NCBI GenBank assembly: GCA_964538505.1
Contig: CAZIDY010000001.1
Span: 248,001-312,000, forward strand
From: Zeimonas sp964538505
Lineage (GTDB): Bacteria; Pseudomonadota; Gammaproteobacteria; Burkholderiales; Burkholderiaceae_E
Length of the DNA: 64,000 nucleotides
Direction of reading: 5' to 3'
The notes under the pieces are model-generated. The model did no database searches. It worked only from the letters and a program-made list of their open reading frames with translations, and was not told the DNA's origin. Shown here piece by piece: positions 24,581-32,781 of the stretch (the first letter of the stretch is position 1; the number at the start of each line of letters is the position of its first letter). Both the position numbers and the translations under genes were made by a program.

Positions 24581-25282
24581 TCACAGGCCGAGATAGGCCT
24601 GCTGCACGCGCGGGTTGCCGAGCAACTCCGCGCCGCTGCCGGCGAGCGAGATGCGGCCCACCTCGAGCACGTAGGCGCGGTCAGCGATCGACAGCGCAGC
24701 GCGCGCGTTCTGGTCGACGAGCAGGATCGTCGTTGCCGCGTCCTTCAGCGCGCGGACGGTGGAGAAGATCTCGGCGACCAGACGCGGCGCGAGCCCCATG
24801 CTCGGCTCGTCGAGCAGCAGCAGCTTCGGACGCGTCATCAGCGCGCGGCCCATCGCGAGCATCTGCTGCTGGCCGCCCGAGAGCGTGCCGGCGAGCTCGC
24901 GACGCTTCTTTCCGAGAATCGGGAACAGCGAATAGACGCGATCGAGGCCTTCGGGGAGCTCGCGTGCCGGCCGCACGAAGGCGCCGAGCCGCAGGTTGTC
25001 CTCGACCGACAGAGGGCCGAACACCTGCCGGCCTTCGGGCACCTGGACGATGCCCATGCCGACGCGCCTGCGCGGCGCCGCCTTCGTGACGTCGGCGCCC
25101 TCGAAATGCACGCTTCCATCGGCGATCGGCTGAACGCCGGAGAGCGCGCGCAGCAGCGTCGTCTTGCCGGCGCCGTTGGCGCCGACGAGCGCGACGAGCT
25201 CGCCGCGGCCGACGCTCAGGCTCACGTCGTGCAGCGCGGTGATGCGCCCATAACGGCTCGACAGTGCGCGTACTTCAAGCAT
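24581..25282 (-). CDS. livF: Branched-chain-type ABC transporter ATPase (LivF-like)
   Basis: A 233-residue ATPase. Walker A is GANGAGKTTLL, the signature is LSGGQQQMLAMGRAL, and Walker B is LLLLDEPSMGLAP. The product is one of two ATPases of a HAAT-family importer. It overlaps the livG end by eight bases. In anaerobic aromatic degraders, such Liv-type systems next to CoA ligases import benzoate-like acids (for example mbdB in Azoarcus), which is the likely role here. Confidence 0.9.
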   Translation of the reverse strand: MLEVRALSSRYGRITALHDVSLSVGRGELVALVGANGAGKTTLLRALSGVQPIADGSVHFEGADVTKAAPRRRVGMGIVQVPEGRQVFGPLSVEDNLRLGAFVRPARELPEGLDRVYSLFPILGKKRRELAGTLSGGQQQMLAMGRALMTRPKLLLLDEPSMGLAPRLVAEIFSTVRALKDAATTILLVDQNARAALSIADRAYVLEVGRISLAGSGAELLGNPRVQQAYLGL

Positions 25283-26054
25283 GCGCGACCTCTTCGGTGC
25301 TTGCGCCGAGATACGCCTCGATGACGCGCGGATCGCTGCGTACCTCGTCGGCGGTTCCTTCGCACAGCTTGCGGCCGTAGTCGAGCACCACGATGTGGTC
25401 GGACACGCCCATCACGAGCTTCATGTTGTGCTCGACGAGGACGACCGTGGTGCCCTGCGTGGCGAGCTGGCGGATCAGCTCGGCGACCTCCATCGACTCG
25501 GTGGGGTTCAGCCCGGCGGCCGGTTCGTCGAGCAGCAGGAACTTCGGCTCGCCGGCGAGTGCACGCGCGATCTCGAGGCGTTTCAGCGCACCGTAGGGCA
25601 TGGAGTCGGCGCCGGCGTCGGCGTACTCGGCCAGGCCGACGAAGCGCAGCAGCTGCAGCGCCTGCGCGCGAGACTCGCGTTCGCCGCGCACCAGCGACGG
25701 CGTGCGCAGCATCGCCGACCACAGGCCGCAGTTCTCGCGCAGATGACGGCCGGTCATCACGTTCTCGAGCGCCGTCATGTTCGCGAAGATCTGCAGGTTC
25801 TGGAAGGTGCGCCCGATGCCGGCCGCGGCGAATCCGTGTGCCGGGAGCCCGGTGAGGTCGCGTCCGTCGAACCAGACACGGCCCGCGCTCGGCAGGTAGA
25901 CGCCGGTGAGCAGGTTCAGCAGCGTGGTCTTGCCGGCACCGTTCGGACCGATGATCGAGTGCACGAAACCGGCTTGCAGCTCGAAGGAGAGCCCCTCGAC
26001 GGCGTGCACGCCGCCGAACTCCTTCGACAGGTCTTCGATGCGCAGCGTGCTCAT
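25275..26054 (-). CDS. livG: Branched-chain-type ABC transporter ATPase (LivG-like)
   Basis: A 259-residue ATPase with Walker A GPNGAGKTTLLNLLTG, the family-specific GIGRTFQNLQIFANMTALENVMTG, a YGALKRLEIARALAGEP signature region and Walker B FLLLDEPAAGLNP. The canonical LSGGQ is changed to MPYGALKRLE, as is common in LivG proteins. The start overlaps the livM stop (ATGA). It forms the ATPase pair with LivF on the cytoplasmic side. Confidence 0.9.
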   Translation of the reverse strand: MSTLRIEDLSKEFGGVHAVEGLSFELQAGFVHSIIGPNGAGKTTLLNLLTGVYLPSAGRVWFDGRDLTGLPAHGFAAAGIGRTFQNLQIFANMTALENVMTGRHLRENCGLWSAMLRTPSLVRGERESRAQALQLLRFVGLAEYADAGADSMPYGALKRLEIARALAGEPKFLLLDEPAAGLNPTESMEVAELIRQLATQGTTVVLVEHNMKLVMGVSDHIVVLDYGRKLCEGTADEVRSDPRVIEAYLGASTEEVAHA

Positions 26055-27001
26055 CGCGATCGGCGCCCGAAGTACGTGGCGAGCGTGGGTACGGCGCCGC
26101 GCGGGAAGAAGATCATCGTTCCCATCATGATTGCGCCGAGCACGACCATCTCGTATTCCTTGACGACGGTGAGCGCCTGCGGCAGCACGGTGAGTACGGC
26201 GGCGCCGACGACGGCACCGAAGGTCGACGCCATGCCGCCGAAGACCACCATGGTGACGAGCTCGACCGAGTGCAGGAACGCTGCTTTCGTCGGCGAGATG
26301 AAGCCGCTGTAGAAGGCAGTGAGCCCGCCGGCGGCGGCGGCGAAGGCCGCCGACAGTACGAAGGCCATGACCTTGTGGCCTGCGCTGTCGATGCCGACGA
26401 CCTCGGCGGCGATTTCCGAGCCGTGCAGTGCACGCAGTGCACGACCCTTCGGCGAGTCGATCAGGTTCAGCGCCAGCCAGACGGTGACGAGCAGGCAGCC
26501 GCCGACCACCCAGTACCAGACGCTCTCGCCCTGTACGGCGAAACCGAAGATCGAGAACGGCGGCACCGGCATGCCGTCGGGGCCGCCGGTGAGCTGCTCC
26601 TCGTTGGCCAGCACGATCGCGATGATGATCCCGAGACCGAGCGTGGCCATGGCCAGGTAGTGGCCCTTGAGCCGCAGGATCGGGCGGCCGACGAGCCAGG
26701 CGAGCAGCGATACCGCGGCGGTTGCGAGCACGAGGGCAGCGAAAGGCGGCACACCCCAGTTCGCCACCAGCAGCGCCGAGCCGTAGGCGCCGAGCCCGAA
26801 GAAGCCGGCGTGTCCGAGGCTGATCTGGCCGGCGTAGCCGATCAGCAGGTTCAGCCCCACGCAGACGATCGCGTTCAGGCCGACGAGGATCGCGACGTCG
26901 TAGAAGTACGCATTGGTGAGCGCGAAGGGCAGCAGCGCGATGACCAGCGCCAGCACTGCCAGCCCGCCCAGCCGCGGCGAAAGCCGGCTGCGCGTCGACA
27001 T
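26051..27001 (-). CDS. livM: Branched-chain-type ABC transporter permease (LivM-like)
   Basis: A 316-residue permease with about nine membrane segments and the family motif LLIGYAGQISLGHAGFFGLGAYGSALL, plus GHYLAMATLGLGIIIAIVL. The ATG at 27001 is chosen because the family's N-terminus begins there; the longer upstream frame overlaps livH. It starts ten bases after the livH stop. Confidence 0.9.
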   Translation of the reverse strand: MSTRSRLSPRLGGLAVLALVIALLPFALTNAYFYDVAILVGLNAIVCVGLNLLIGYAGQISLGHAGFFGLGAYGSALLVANWGVPPFAALVLATAAVSLLAWLVGRPILRLKGHYLAMATLGLGIIIAIVLANEEQLTGGPDGMPVPPFSIFGFAVQGESVWYWVVGGCLLVTVWLALNLIDSPKGRALRALHGSEIAAEVVGIDSAGHKVMAFVLSAAFAAAAGGLTAFYSGFISPTKAAFLHSVELVTMVVFGGMASTFGAVVGAAVLTVLPQALTVVKEYEMVVLGAIMMGTMIFFPRGAVPTLATYFGRRSR

Positions 27002-27011
27002 CGCGACGGGC

Positions 27012-27887
27012 TCAGACCCGCTCGCTCTTGACTGCGCCAAGGATTCCATCGGGACGGAAGAAGAGGACGACGAGGATGAGGACAAAGGCGATAACGTCCT
27101 TGTAGGCCGACGAGACGTAGCCGGCACCGAGGCTCTCGAGCAGCCCGAGCAGGAGTCCGCCGACGATTGCGCCGGGGAAACTGCCGAGCCCACCGAGGAT
27201 CGCCGCGGCGAAGCCTTTCAGGCCGAGCATGATGCCGACTTCGTAGGAGGTGAAAGTGATCGGTGCGATCAGCACGCCGGCGACCGCGCCGAGGCCCGCA
27301 GCGAGGCCGAAGCTGGCGAACAGCACCTTCTTCACGTCGATGCCGACGAGCTGCGCCGCCAGCTGGTTGTACGACGTGGCGAGCATCGCCTTGCCGAGCA
27401 TCGTGCGGCGGAAGAACCACGACAGCGCGATGACGACGGCCACGGTTGCGCCCAGGATCCAGAGGCTTTGCGGGACGATCGTGGCACCGAAGATGGAGAT
27501 CGGGGTCTCGCCCGACAGCGGGGCGAGCGCGTGGATGTTCTTGTCCCAGACGAGTTGCGCCACGCCGCGCAGGAAGATCGACGCGCCGATCGTGATGATG
27601 ATCAGCGGAACGATGTCGGCGCTCTTCGCGCGTCCGACGGCCAGGCGCTCGAGCGCCAGGCCGACGATCGCCGCGATGAGGATCGCGCCGACGATCGCCA
27701 CCGGCATCGGCATGCCGGCGGCGACGAGGGTGACGGCGCTCATGCCGCCGATCATCACGAACTCGCCCTGGGCGAAGTTGATGACCCGGCTGGCGTTGAA
27801 GATGATCGAGAAGCCGAGCGCGACGAGTGCGTAGATGGAGCCGGCGGTCAGGCCGCTGGCGAGGAACTGGACTGCCTGGCCGCCCAT
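27012..27887 (-). CDS. livH: Branched-chain-type ABC transporter permease (LivH-like)
   Basis: A 291-residue permease with eight to nine hydrophobic segments. It shows ALVALGFSIIFNASRVINFAQGEFVMIGG at the N-terminus and GFAAAILGGLGSFPGAIVGGLLLGLLE near the end, both diagnostic of LivH. It is the second gene of the operon, 25 bases after livK. Confidence 0.9.
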   Translation of the reverse strand: MGGQAVQFLASGLTAGSIYALVALGFSIIFNASRVINFAQGEFVMIGGMSAVTLVAAGMPMPVAIVGAILIAAIVGLALERLAVGRAKSADIVPLIIITIGASIFLRGVAQLVWDKNIHALAPLSGETPISIFGATIVPQSLWILGATVAVVIALSWFFRRTMLGKAMLATSYNQLAAQLVGIDVKKVLFASFGLAAGLGAVAGVLIAPITFTSYEVGIMLGLKGFAAAILGGLGSFPGAIVGGLLLGLLESLGAGYVSSAYKDVIAFVLILVVLFFRPDGILGAVKSERV

Positions 27888-27912
27888 GCGCTTATCCCGC
27901 CCGGAATGCCGA

Positions 27913-29091
27913 TCAGCGGCTGTTGTCGACGAGGGTCCAGTTGCCGTTGCGCACTTCCAGCATCCGGAACGCGCTCAGGTCCAGCCCCATGTGGTCTTCG
28001 GCCGCCATGTTGAACAGCCCGCCGGTGCCCATCAGACCCTTGGTCTTCTCGATCTCGTCGCGCACTTTCGCCTTGTCGGTGCCGCCGGCACGCTTGATCG
28101 CCTCGACGACGATCATCAGGCCGTCGTACGCGTGTCCGCCGAAGGTGGAGACGTCGGACTTGAACTTCGCTTCGTAGTCGCTCCGGTACGCGGTGACGAC
28201 CGGCTTCTGCGGATCGTTGGCGGGCAGGATGTCGGACACCAGCAGCGCGGCGGCGGGCAGGCGCACGCCTTCGGCCGCTTCGCCGGAGAGCCGGACGTAT
28301 TCCTTCGAGGCCACGCCGTGCGACTGGTAGAACGGCAGCGAGAGGCCGACCTGCCGGTAGTTCTTCGTGACGATCGCGGGACCCTGGCCGAAGCCGCAGT
28401 TCATGACGGCCTGAACGCCGGCGGTGTTCTTGATCTTGGTGAGCTGCGCCGTCATGTCGGTGTCGGACGCGCCGTAGCTTTCGTCGGCGACGATCTCGAT
28501 GTTGTATTTCGGCGCTACCTTCAGGCACTCGGCGCGCAGGGAGCGGTCGAAGCCGCCGGCGCCGGAGATCAGCGCGAGCTTGCTCAGCTTGCGCTCGTTC
28601 ATGTCGGTGAAGATCTTCTCGCAGGCCATCCGGTCGGTGTGCGGCGTCTTGAACACCCACTTCTTGACCGGCTCGATGATGACGACCGCGCCCGCCAGCG
28701 AGACGAAAGGAATCTGCGCCTGCTCGACGAGCGGTACCGCGGCCATCGTTTCGCCGGTGGTCGTGCCGCCGATGATGACGTCGACGTTGTCCTGCTCGAT
28801 GAGGCGCTTGGTGAAGGTGCGTGCCTTCTCCGCACTGCCGCCTGCGTCGTATGCGATCAGTTCGAGCTTGCGACCGAGCACGCCGCCTTCGGCGTTGATG
28901 CGCTCGACGTACATCTCGAGCGTCTTCTGCTCCGGGTCGCCGAGGAACGATGCCGGCCCGGTGACCGCGAGGAAGGAACCGATGCGGATCGGCTCCTGCT
29001 GCGCGTACGCGCTGCCTGCCGCGGCGAACGACGCCGCGAACACCGTTGCCGCGATCCGCGCGAATACGCGGGCTCTGCCAATCGATTTCAT
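27913..29091 (-). CDS. livK: Periplasmic substrate-binding protein of the Liv-type transporter
   Basis: A 392-residue type I periplasmic binding protein. An N-terminal signal peptide (charged start, hydrophobic core, cleavage near GSAYAQQ) is followed by EPIRIGSFLAVTGPASFLGDPEQKTLEMYVERIN, the usual start of HAAT binding proteins. The ligand-facing GGTTTGETMAAVPL and SLAGAVVI segments suggest a substrate other than leucine; an aromatic acid is inferred from the ligases downstream. GGGAG lies about seven bases before the ATG at 29091. First gene of livKHMGF-thioesterase-paaK-ligase. Confidence 0.9.
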   Translation of the reverse strand: MKSIGRARVFARIAATVFAASFAAAGSAYAQQEPIRIGSFLAVTGPASFLGDPEQKTLEMYVERINAEGGVLGRKLELIAYDAGGSAEKARTFTKRLIEQDNVDVIIGGTTTGETMAAVPLVEQAQIPFVSLAGAVVIIEPVKKWVFKTPHTDRMACEKIFTDMNERKLSKLALISGAGGFDRSLRAECLKVAPKYNIEIVADESYGASDTDMTAQLTKIKNTAGVQAVMNCGFGQGPAIVTKNYRQVGLSLPFYQSHGVASKEYVRLSGEAAEGVRLPAAALLVSDILPANDPQKPVVTAYRSDYEAKFKSDVSTFGGHAYDGLMIVVEAIKRAGGTDKAKVRDEIEKTKGLMGTGGLFNMAAEDHMGLDLSAFRMLEVRNGNWTLVDNSR

Positions 29092-29263
29092 GCTGTCTCC
29101 CTGTTGTGTGGACGCGTTCTGGGGCTGTGGAAGCGGCCTGCGTCGAACCTTCGACCGTACCGCGGAGTGACGCCCGCCGGGAAGCCCCGCCGGATCGCCG
29201 GATACCGACACCGTTCCGGATTCGCTCGGGCGTGCGCGATTCACGCCATCGCATGTTGCTCTT

Positions 29264-29312
29264 TCGGGTTATTCTGGTACTCCGATGCAGGTATTGAATT
29301 GATCTGCGTCAC
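29264..29312 (-). promoter_or_regulatory. FNR-like promoter candidate of the liv operon
   Basis: On the minus strand GTGACGCAGATCAA (29312-29299) matches the FNR consensus at eight of ten positions. The window at -10 for a box at -41.5 (29276-29271) reads CAGAAT, four of six. The predicted start near 29264 leaves a 172-base leader to livK. The box is only 15 bases before the divergent GNAT start, so its occupancy might also affect that gene. Confidence 0.35.
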
Positions 29313-29326
29313 TTTTTGGGGAGCGC

Positions 29327-30052
29327 ATGGCGAGAGGACCGGCGAGCGGGCAGGCGCGCAGGAAGGCCGCGAAGGCGGCGGCGACGAAGACTGCGAAGAC
29401 GTCCTCGACGACCCGGTCGGGCGCGGCTGCGCGGCCCAACGCGAGCGCGAACGGGCGGGCCCTCCGCAAGCCGGTGCCTGCATCGACGCGCAGGCGCGAA
29501 AGCGCCGCGCCGCCGGCACGGGGTTCGTCGCAGCGCTCGGGCGCCGGATCCGGCGAGGCGAACGAGCCGGCGCCGGTCGTGTCGATCCGTTCGGTTCGGC
29601 CTGCCGACCTGGCGCAGGTCATTGCCATCGACTCCATTGTCACCGGGCTCGAGAAGTCCGAGTACTGGCGCACGATCCACCGACGGTACGGCGACGCCGA
29701 ACGCGCCGGGCGCCGATTCCTGGTCGCGGAGGCCGGCGGTCGGGTGGCGGGTTTCGTGATCGGTGAAGTGCGCGACTGGGAGTTCGGATCGCCGCCCTGC
29801 GGCTGGGTGTTCGCGATCGACGTGCACCCGCAGTTCCGGCTCGGCGGACTCGGCACGCAACTGATCTCCGCGATGGCCGACTGGTTCCGCAGCGAGGGCG
29901 TGGCAACGATGCGCACGATTCTTGCCCGCGACAACGTGCTGATCCTGTCGTTCTTCCGCAGCCTGGGCATGACGACGGGTCCGTTCATTCCGCTCGAGAT
30001 CGACCTCGAGCGCTCGGCATTCTTCCCCATCGACCGGGACAGCGCTTCATGA
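29327..30052 (+). CDS. GNAT N-acetyltransferase with a basic Ala/Lys-rich N-terminal tail
   Basis: A 241-residue protein. The first about 85 residues are low-complexity and rich in Ala, Lys, Arg and Ser, resembling histone-like or nucleic-acid-binding tails. Residues about 88-230 are one GNAT domain beginning SIRSVRPADLAQVIAIDSIVTGLEKSEYW. It has the acetyl-CoA loop VHPQFRLGGLGTQLI and a C-terminal ILSFFRSLGMTTGPFIPLEIDLE. It belongs to the same subfamily as the tandem GNAT at 17595. Its stop overlaps the Rrf2 gene start (ATGA), so the two are translationally coupled. It diverges from livK. Confidence 0.82.
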   Translation: MARGPASGQARRKAAKAAATKTAKTSSTTRSGAAARPNASANGRALRKPVPASTRRRESAAPPARGSSQRSGAGSGEANEPAPVVSIRSVRPADLAQVIAIDSIVTGLEKSEYWRTIHRRYGDAERAGRRFLVAEAGGRVAGFVIGEVRDWEFGSPPCGWVFAIDVHPQFRLGGLGTQLISAMADWFRSEGVATMRTILARDNVLILSFFRSLGMTTGPFIPLEIDLERSAFFPIDRDSAS

Positions 30053-30561
30053 GGCTGCAGAAGAACACGCTGCTCGCGCTGTACAGTGTGCTCGAGTTCG
30101 CTTTCGATCCGACGCGACACATTTCGGCGTCGGAAATCGCGCAGAAGTACGACGTATCGCCGCATCACCTGGCGAAGGTGCTGTCGGAGCTCGCGCGCTC
30201 GGGCTACGTCGAGTCGGTGCGCGGTGTTGGCGGTGGCTACCGATTCTCGGCGAACGCACGGCGCGTCACGCTGATGGACATCATCCTGCTGTTCGAGGAC
30301 TTCGCCCCCGGCGGCGGCGACCGGCGCGAGGCCGGCGAGGACACGCCGGTCGGCCAGGCGCTCGCGTCGGTGATGCTCGAGATCGACGAGATCGCCAAGG
30401 CGACGCTCAGCTCGATCACGCTGGCGACGATGCTGCAGTGGATCGAGCGCAACCAGCCGTCGCGTTCGGGACGGCGCGCACTTGCGCGGCCTGCGTCGCG
30501 AAGCGAGTCGTCGCGCGGCGAAACGGCGCGCGGCGAGCGACGCGAAGTCGACGTGACCTGA
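30049..30561 (+). CDS. Rrf2-family transcriptional regulator without cysteines
   Basis: A 170-residue winged-helix regulator. It contains MRLQKNTLLALYSVLEFAF, the recognition region ISASEIAQKYDVSPHHLAKVLSELARSGYVESVRGVGGGYRFS (about 25-67), and the LMDIILLFED helix. IscR, NsrR and RirA bind Fe-S clusters through three cysteines between about residues 90 and 110; this protein has no cysteine at all, so it cannot bind such a cluster in the known way. About 35 residues of basic tail follow the domain. It is coupled to the upstream GNAT gene and lies at the edge of the catabolic island, so local control is plausible. Confidence 0.85.
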   Translation: MRLQKNTLLALYSVLEFAFDPTRHISASEIAQKYDVSPHHLAKVLSELARSGYVESVRGVGGGYRFSANARRVTLMDIILLFEDFAPGGGDRREAGEDTPVGQALASVMLEIDEIAKATLSSITLATMLQWIERNQPSRSGRRALARPASRSESSRGETARGERREVDVT

Positions 30562-30572
30562 GCCGAGCCTCT

Positions 30573-31469
30573 CTACACCGCGACGTCGGCGCGGATCGGC
30601 GGATGCGGATCGTAGCCCTCGACGGCGAAGTCGTCGATCGTGTAGTCGTCGATCCCCGACCGATGGCAGAGCAGCCGCATGCGTGGCACCGCGCGCGGCG
30701 TGCGCGACAACTGCTCGCGCGCCTGGTCCAGGTGGTTCAGGTAAAGGTGCACGTCGCCCGCCATCCAGACGAACTCGCCCATGCGCAGGCCGGCCTGCTG
30801 CGCGAGCATCATCTGCAGCGCGACGGTGCCGACCCAGTTGAATGGCGCGCCGAGCAGCAGATCGCAGCTGCGCTGGAACATCAGGCAGTTCAGGCGGCCG
30901 TCGCTCGTGCAGTGGAACTGGTACACCATGTGGCAAGGCGGCAGCGCCATCTCGTCGAGTTCGCCGACGTTCCAGGCGTGGAACAGCATTCGCCGGCTCG
31001 ACGGCGTCGTTTTCAGCGCTTCGAGCACCTGCGCGATCTGGTCGTGCTCGCGGCCGTCGGCACCGAGCCAGCGCCGCCACTGCCGGCCGTAGACCGGCCC
31101 GAGCTCGCCCCATTCGCGCGCGAAGCCTTCGTCGTCGACGATGCGCCGCTCGAAGGCCTGCTGGTCGATCGCTTCGCCGGTGGCTTCGCGATAGCGTGCC
31201 AGCGGCCAGTCGCTCCAGATGCGCACGTTCTGCTCCAGCAGCGGCCGGATGTTCGTGCCGCCGGTGAGGAACCAGAGCATCTCCTTGATTGCGGTCTTCC
31301 AGTAGACGCGCTTGGTGGTGAGGATCGGCGCCTCGCCACTGGAGAGATCGAAGCGCGCCATGGCACCGAACACCGACAGCGTGCCGACGCCGGTGCGATC
31401 GACGCGCCGGTCGCCGTGGTCGAGAACGCGGGACAGCAGATCGAGGTATTGCCGTTCCGGATGCGACAT
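30573..31469 (-). CDS. thyA: Thymidylate synthase
   Basis: A 298-residue ThyA, which makes dTMP from dUMP with methylene-tetrahydrofolate and yields dihydrofolate. Visible are RTGVGTLSVFG, the nucleophile C179 in ALPPCHMVYQFH, and QRSCDLLLGAPFNWVGTVALQMMLAQQ. It is about 30 residues longer than the E. coli enzyme, from an insertion around 95-145, a variant seen in many bacteria. It follows the Rrf2 gene tail to tail, with 11 bases between. folA, its metabolic partner, is on the same strand on the far side of the island. Confidence 0.96.
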   Translation of the reverse strand: MSHPERQYLDLLSRVLDHGDRRVDRTGVGTLSVFGAMARFDLSSGEAPILTTKRVYWKTAIKEMLWFLTGGTNIRPLLEQNVRIWSDWPLARYREATGEAIDQQAFERRIVDDEGFAREWGELGPVYGRQWRRWLGADGREHDQIAQVLEALKTTPSSRRMLFHAWNVGELDEMALPPCHMVYQFHCTSDGRLNCLMFQRSCDLLLGAPFNWVGTVALQMMLAQQAGLRMGEFVWMAGDVHLYLNHLDQAREQLSRTPRAVPRMRLLCHRSGIDDYTIDDFAVEGYDPHPPIRADVAV

Positions 31470-31485
31470 GGGGAGCGGACTCACC

Positions 31486-32223
31486 TCAGCGTACGGCGCT
31501 CTGTGCAGGCGCCTGCCCGCCGGCTGGATTGCCGAGGGCGCGTGTGCCGCCGCCGCGGATCCCGGAGAAGCGCGACGGATCGATGACGGGGCCGCCGCCG
31601 CGCGGCGACAGCGCCGCGCCGGGCACGGGGTCGGCAGTATGCGCTGCGTGGGCATCGGGCGCTGCGTCGGCGCTGCGCGCGGTGTCGGTGGTGTCTGCCG
31701 TGCTGCGGCCTCGCGCAGCTGCCTCGCTCGGCGCGTTTCGATTCGCAGTCGCCGCGTCGGTCGCCTCCGGTCCGCTGGACAGCAGCGCCACCGACGGGCG
31801 TTGCGGCGACGGCAACTCGATGCGCACGCCGTTGCGTTCGAGCACGACGGCATCGGAGCGCACCTCGACGAGCCGCAGCCCGGGGTCGACTTCGTCGCCG
31901 ACGAGGAAGGCACGGGCGGCGCCCGAACCGACGACGAGCACGGCGCTGCCGCGCGAGGTGCTGGCGGCGACGCCGAGCACGCGGACCTCGAGGTCGGCGG
32001 GGGCGGCGATCGTCGTCCCGGAAGCAGTGCTGCCGAACAGCGCCTGCGCGCCGATGAGCTCGGGCGCGCTGCGCGTGTCGACGATCGACCCTGCCGGTGC
32101 GATTGCGATCGGCGGTGCGAACAGCTGCAGCGCCCACCAGGCGCAGGTGGCGCCGAGCACGCCGAAAGCCGCGACCGCCGCGATCGACGGCGCCCAGCGG
32201 CGCGACCGGAGCGTGCGTTTCAT
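31486..32223 (-). CDS. gspC: Type II secretion inner-membrane protein GspC
   Basis: A 245-residue bitopic protein: a short cytosolic start, one membrane helix (about 13-35), then a homology-region domain LFGS...LEVRVLGVAASTSRGSAVLVVGSGAARAFLVGDEV...VVLERNGVRIEL. A Pro/Ala/Gly-rich tail follows in place of the PDZ domain found in longer GspC proteins. GspC links the outer-membrane secretin to the inner-membrane platform. It is transcribed away from gspG-F, 80 bases apart. Confidence 0.82.
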   Translation of the reverse strand: MKRTLRSRRWAPSIAAVAAFGVLGATCAWWALQLFAPPIAIAPAGSIVDTRSAPELIGAQALFGSTASGTTIAAPADLEVRVLGVAASTSRGSAVLVVGSGAARAFLVGDEVDPGLRLVEVRSDAVVLERNGVRIELPSPQRPSVALLSSGPEATDAATANRNAPSEAAARGRSTADTTDTARSADAAPDAHAAHTADPVPGAALSPRGGGPVIDPSRFSGIRGGGTRALGNPAGGQAPAQSAVR

Positions 32224-32303
32224 CGTGAGAAGAGCGAGGAGGCCGGCGAAAAGTGCGCTGCTATCATAGCCCGACTCATTCCTGAGACGCCCCGAGGGAG
32301 GGG
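32224..32303. promoter_or_regulatory. gspC/gspG divergent promoter region
   Basis: An 80-base space between divergent gsp genes. The short palindrome GCTATCATAGC (32260-32270) provides -10-like hexamers on both strands, TATCAT for gspG and TATGAT for gspC. No convincing -35 elements are seen. A purine-rich GAGGGAGGGG directly precedes the gspG ATG. Confidence 0.3.
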
Positions 32304-32756
32304 ATGCACCGTTCGTCGGACGATCGCCGGCGCTGCGCCGGCGAACGCGGCTTCACGCTCATCGAGGTCATGGTCGTCGTGGTGATCCTCGGCGTGCTTG
32401 CCGCGATCGCCGTGCCGCGCATCATGAGCAAGCCGGACGAGGCGCGCGTGAAGGCAGCGCAGACCGAGGTCGCGCAGATCCTGCAGGCGCTCGACCTCTA
32501 TCGGCTCGACAATTATCGCTATCCGTCCACCGAGCAGGGGCTGGGCGCGCTCGCCGAACGGCCGACCTCCGATCCGGTGCCGGCAAACTGGAAGCCCTAC
32601 CTGAAGCAGGCGCCGGTCGATCCGTGGGGCAAGCCGTACCAGTACCTGAATCCCGGTGTGCGCGGCGAGATCGACGTGTTCAGTCTCGGCGCCGACGGCA
32701 AGCCCGGCGGCGAAGGCGTTGCCGCCGACATCGGCAACTGGTCGTTGAATCGCTGA
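32304..32756 (+). CDS. gspG: Major pseudopilin GspG
   Basis: A 150-residue prepilin-like protein. The leader ends at G16 before FTLIEVMVVVVILGVLAAIAVPRIM, the type IV prepilin cleavage site with the conserved Glu at +5. The C-terminal part has the GspG hallmarks LDNYRYPSTEQGLGAL, PWGKPYQYLNPG and FSLGADGKPGGEG, the calcium-loop region. It forms the body of the secretion pseudopilus. First gene of the plus-strand gsp operon. Confidence 0.95.
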   Translation: MHRSSDDRRRCAGERGFTLIEVMVVVVILGVLAAIAVPRIMSKPDEARVKAAQTEVAQILQALDLYRLDNYRYPSTEQGLGALAERPTSDPVPANWKPYLKQAPVDPWGKPYQYLNPGVRGEIDVFSLGADGKPGGEGVAADIGNWSLNR

Positions 32757-32781
32757 CGCCCAGGCGCATGGAGCCCGCGCG

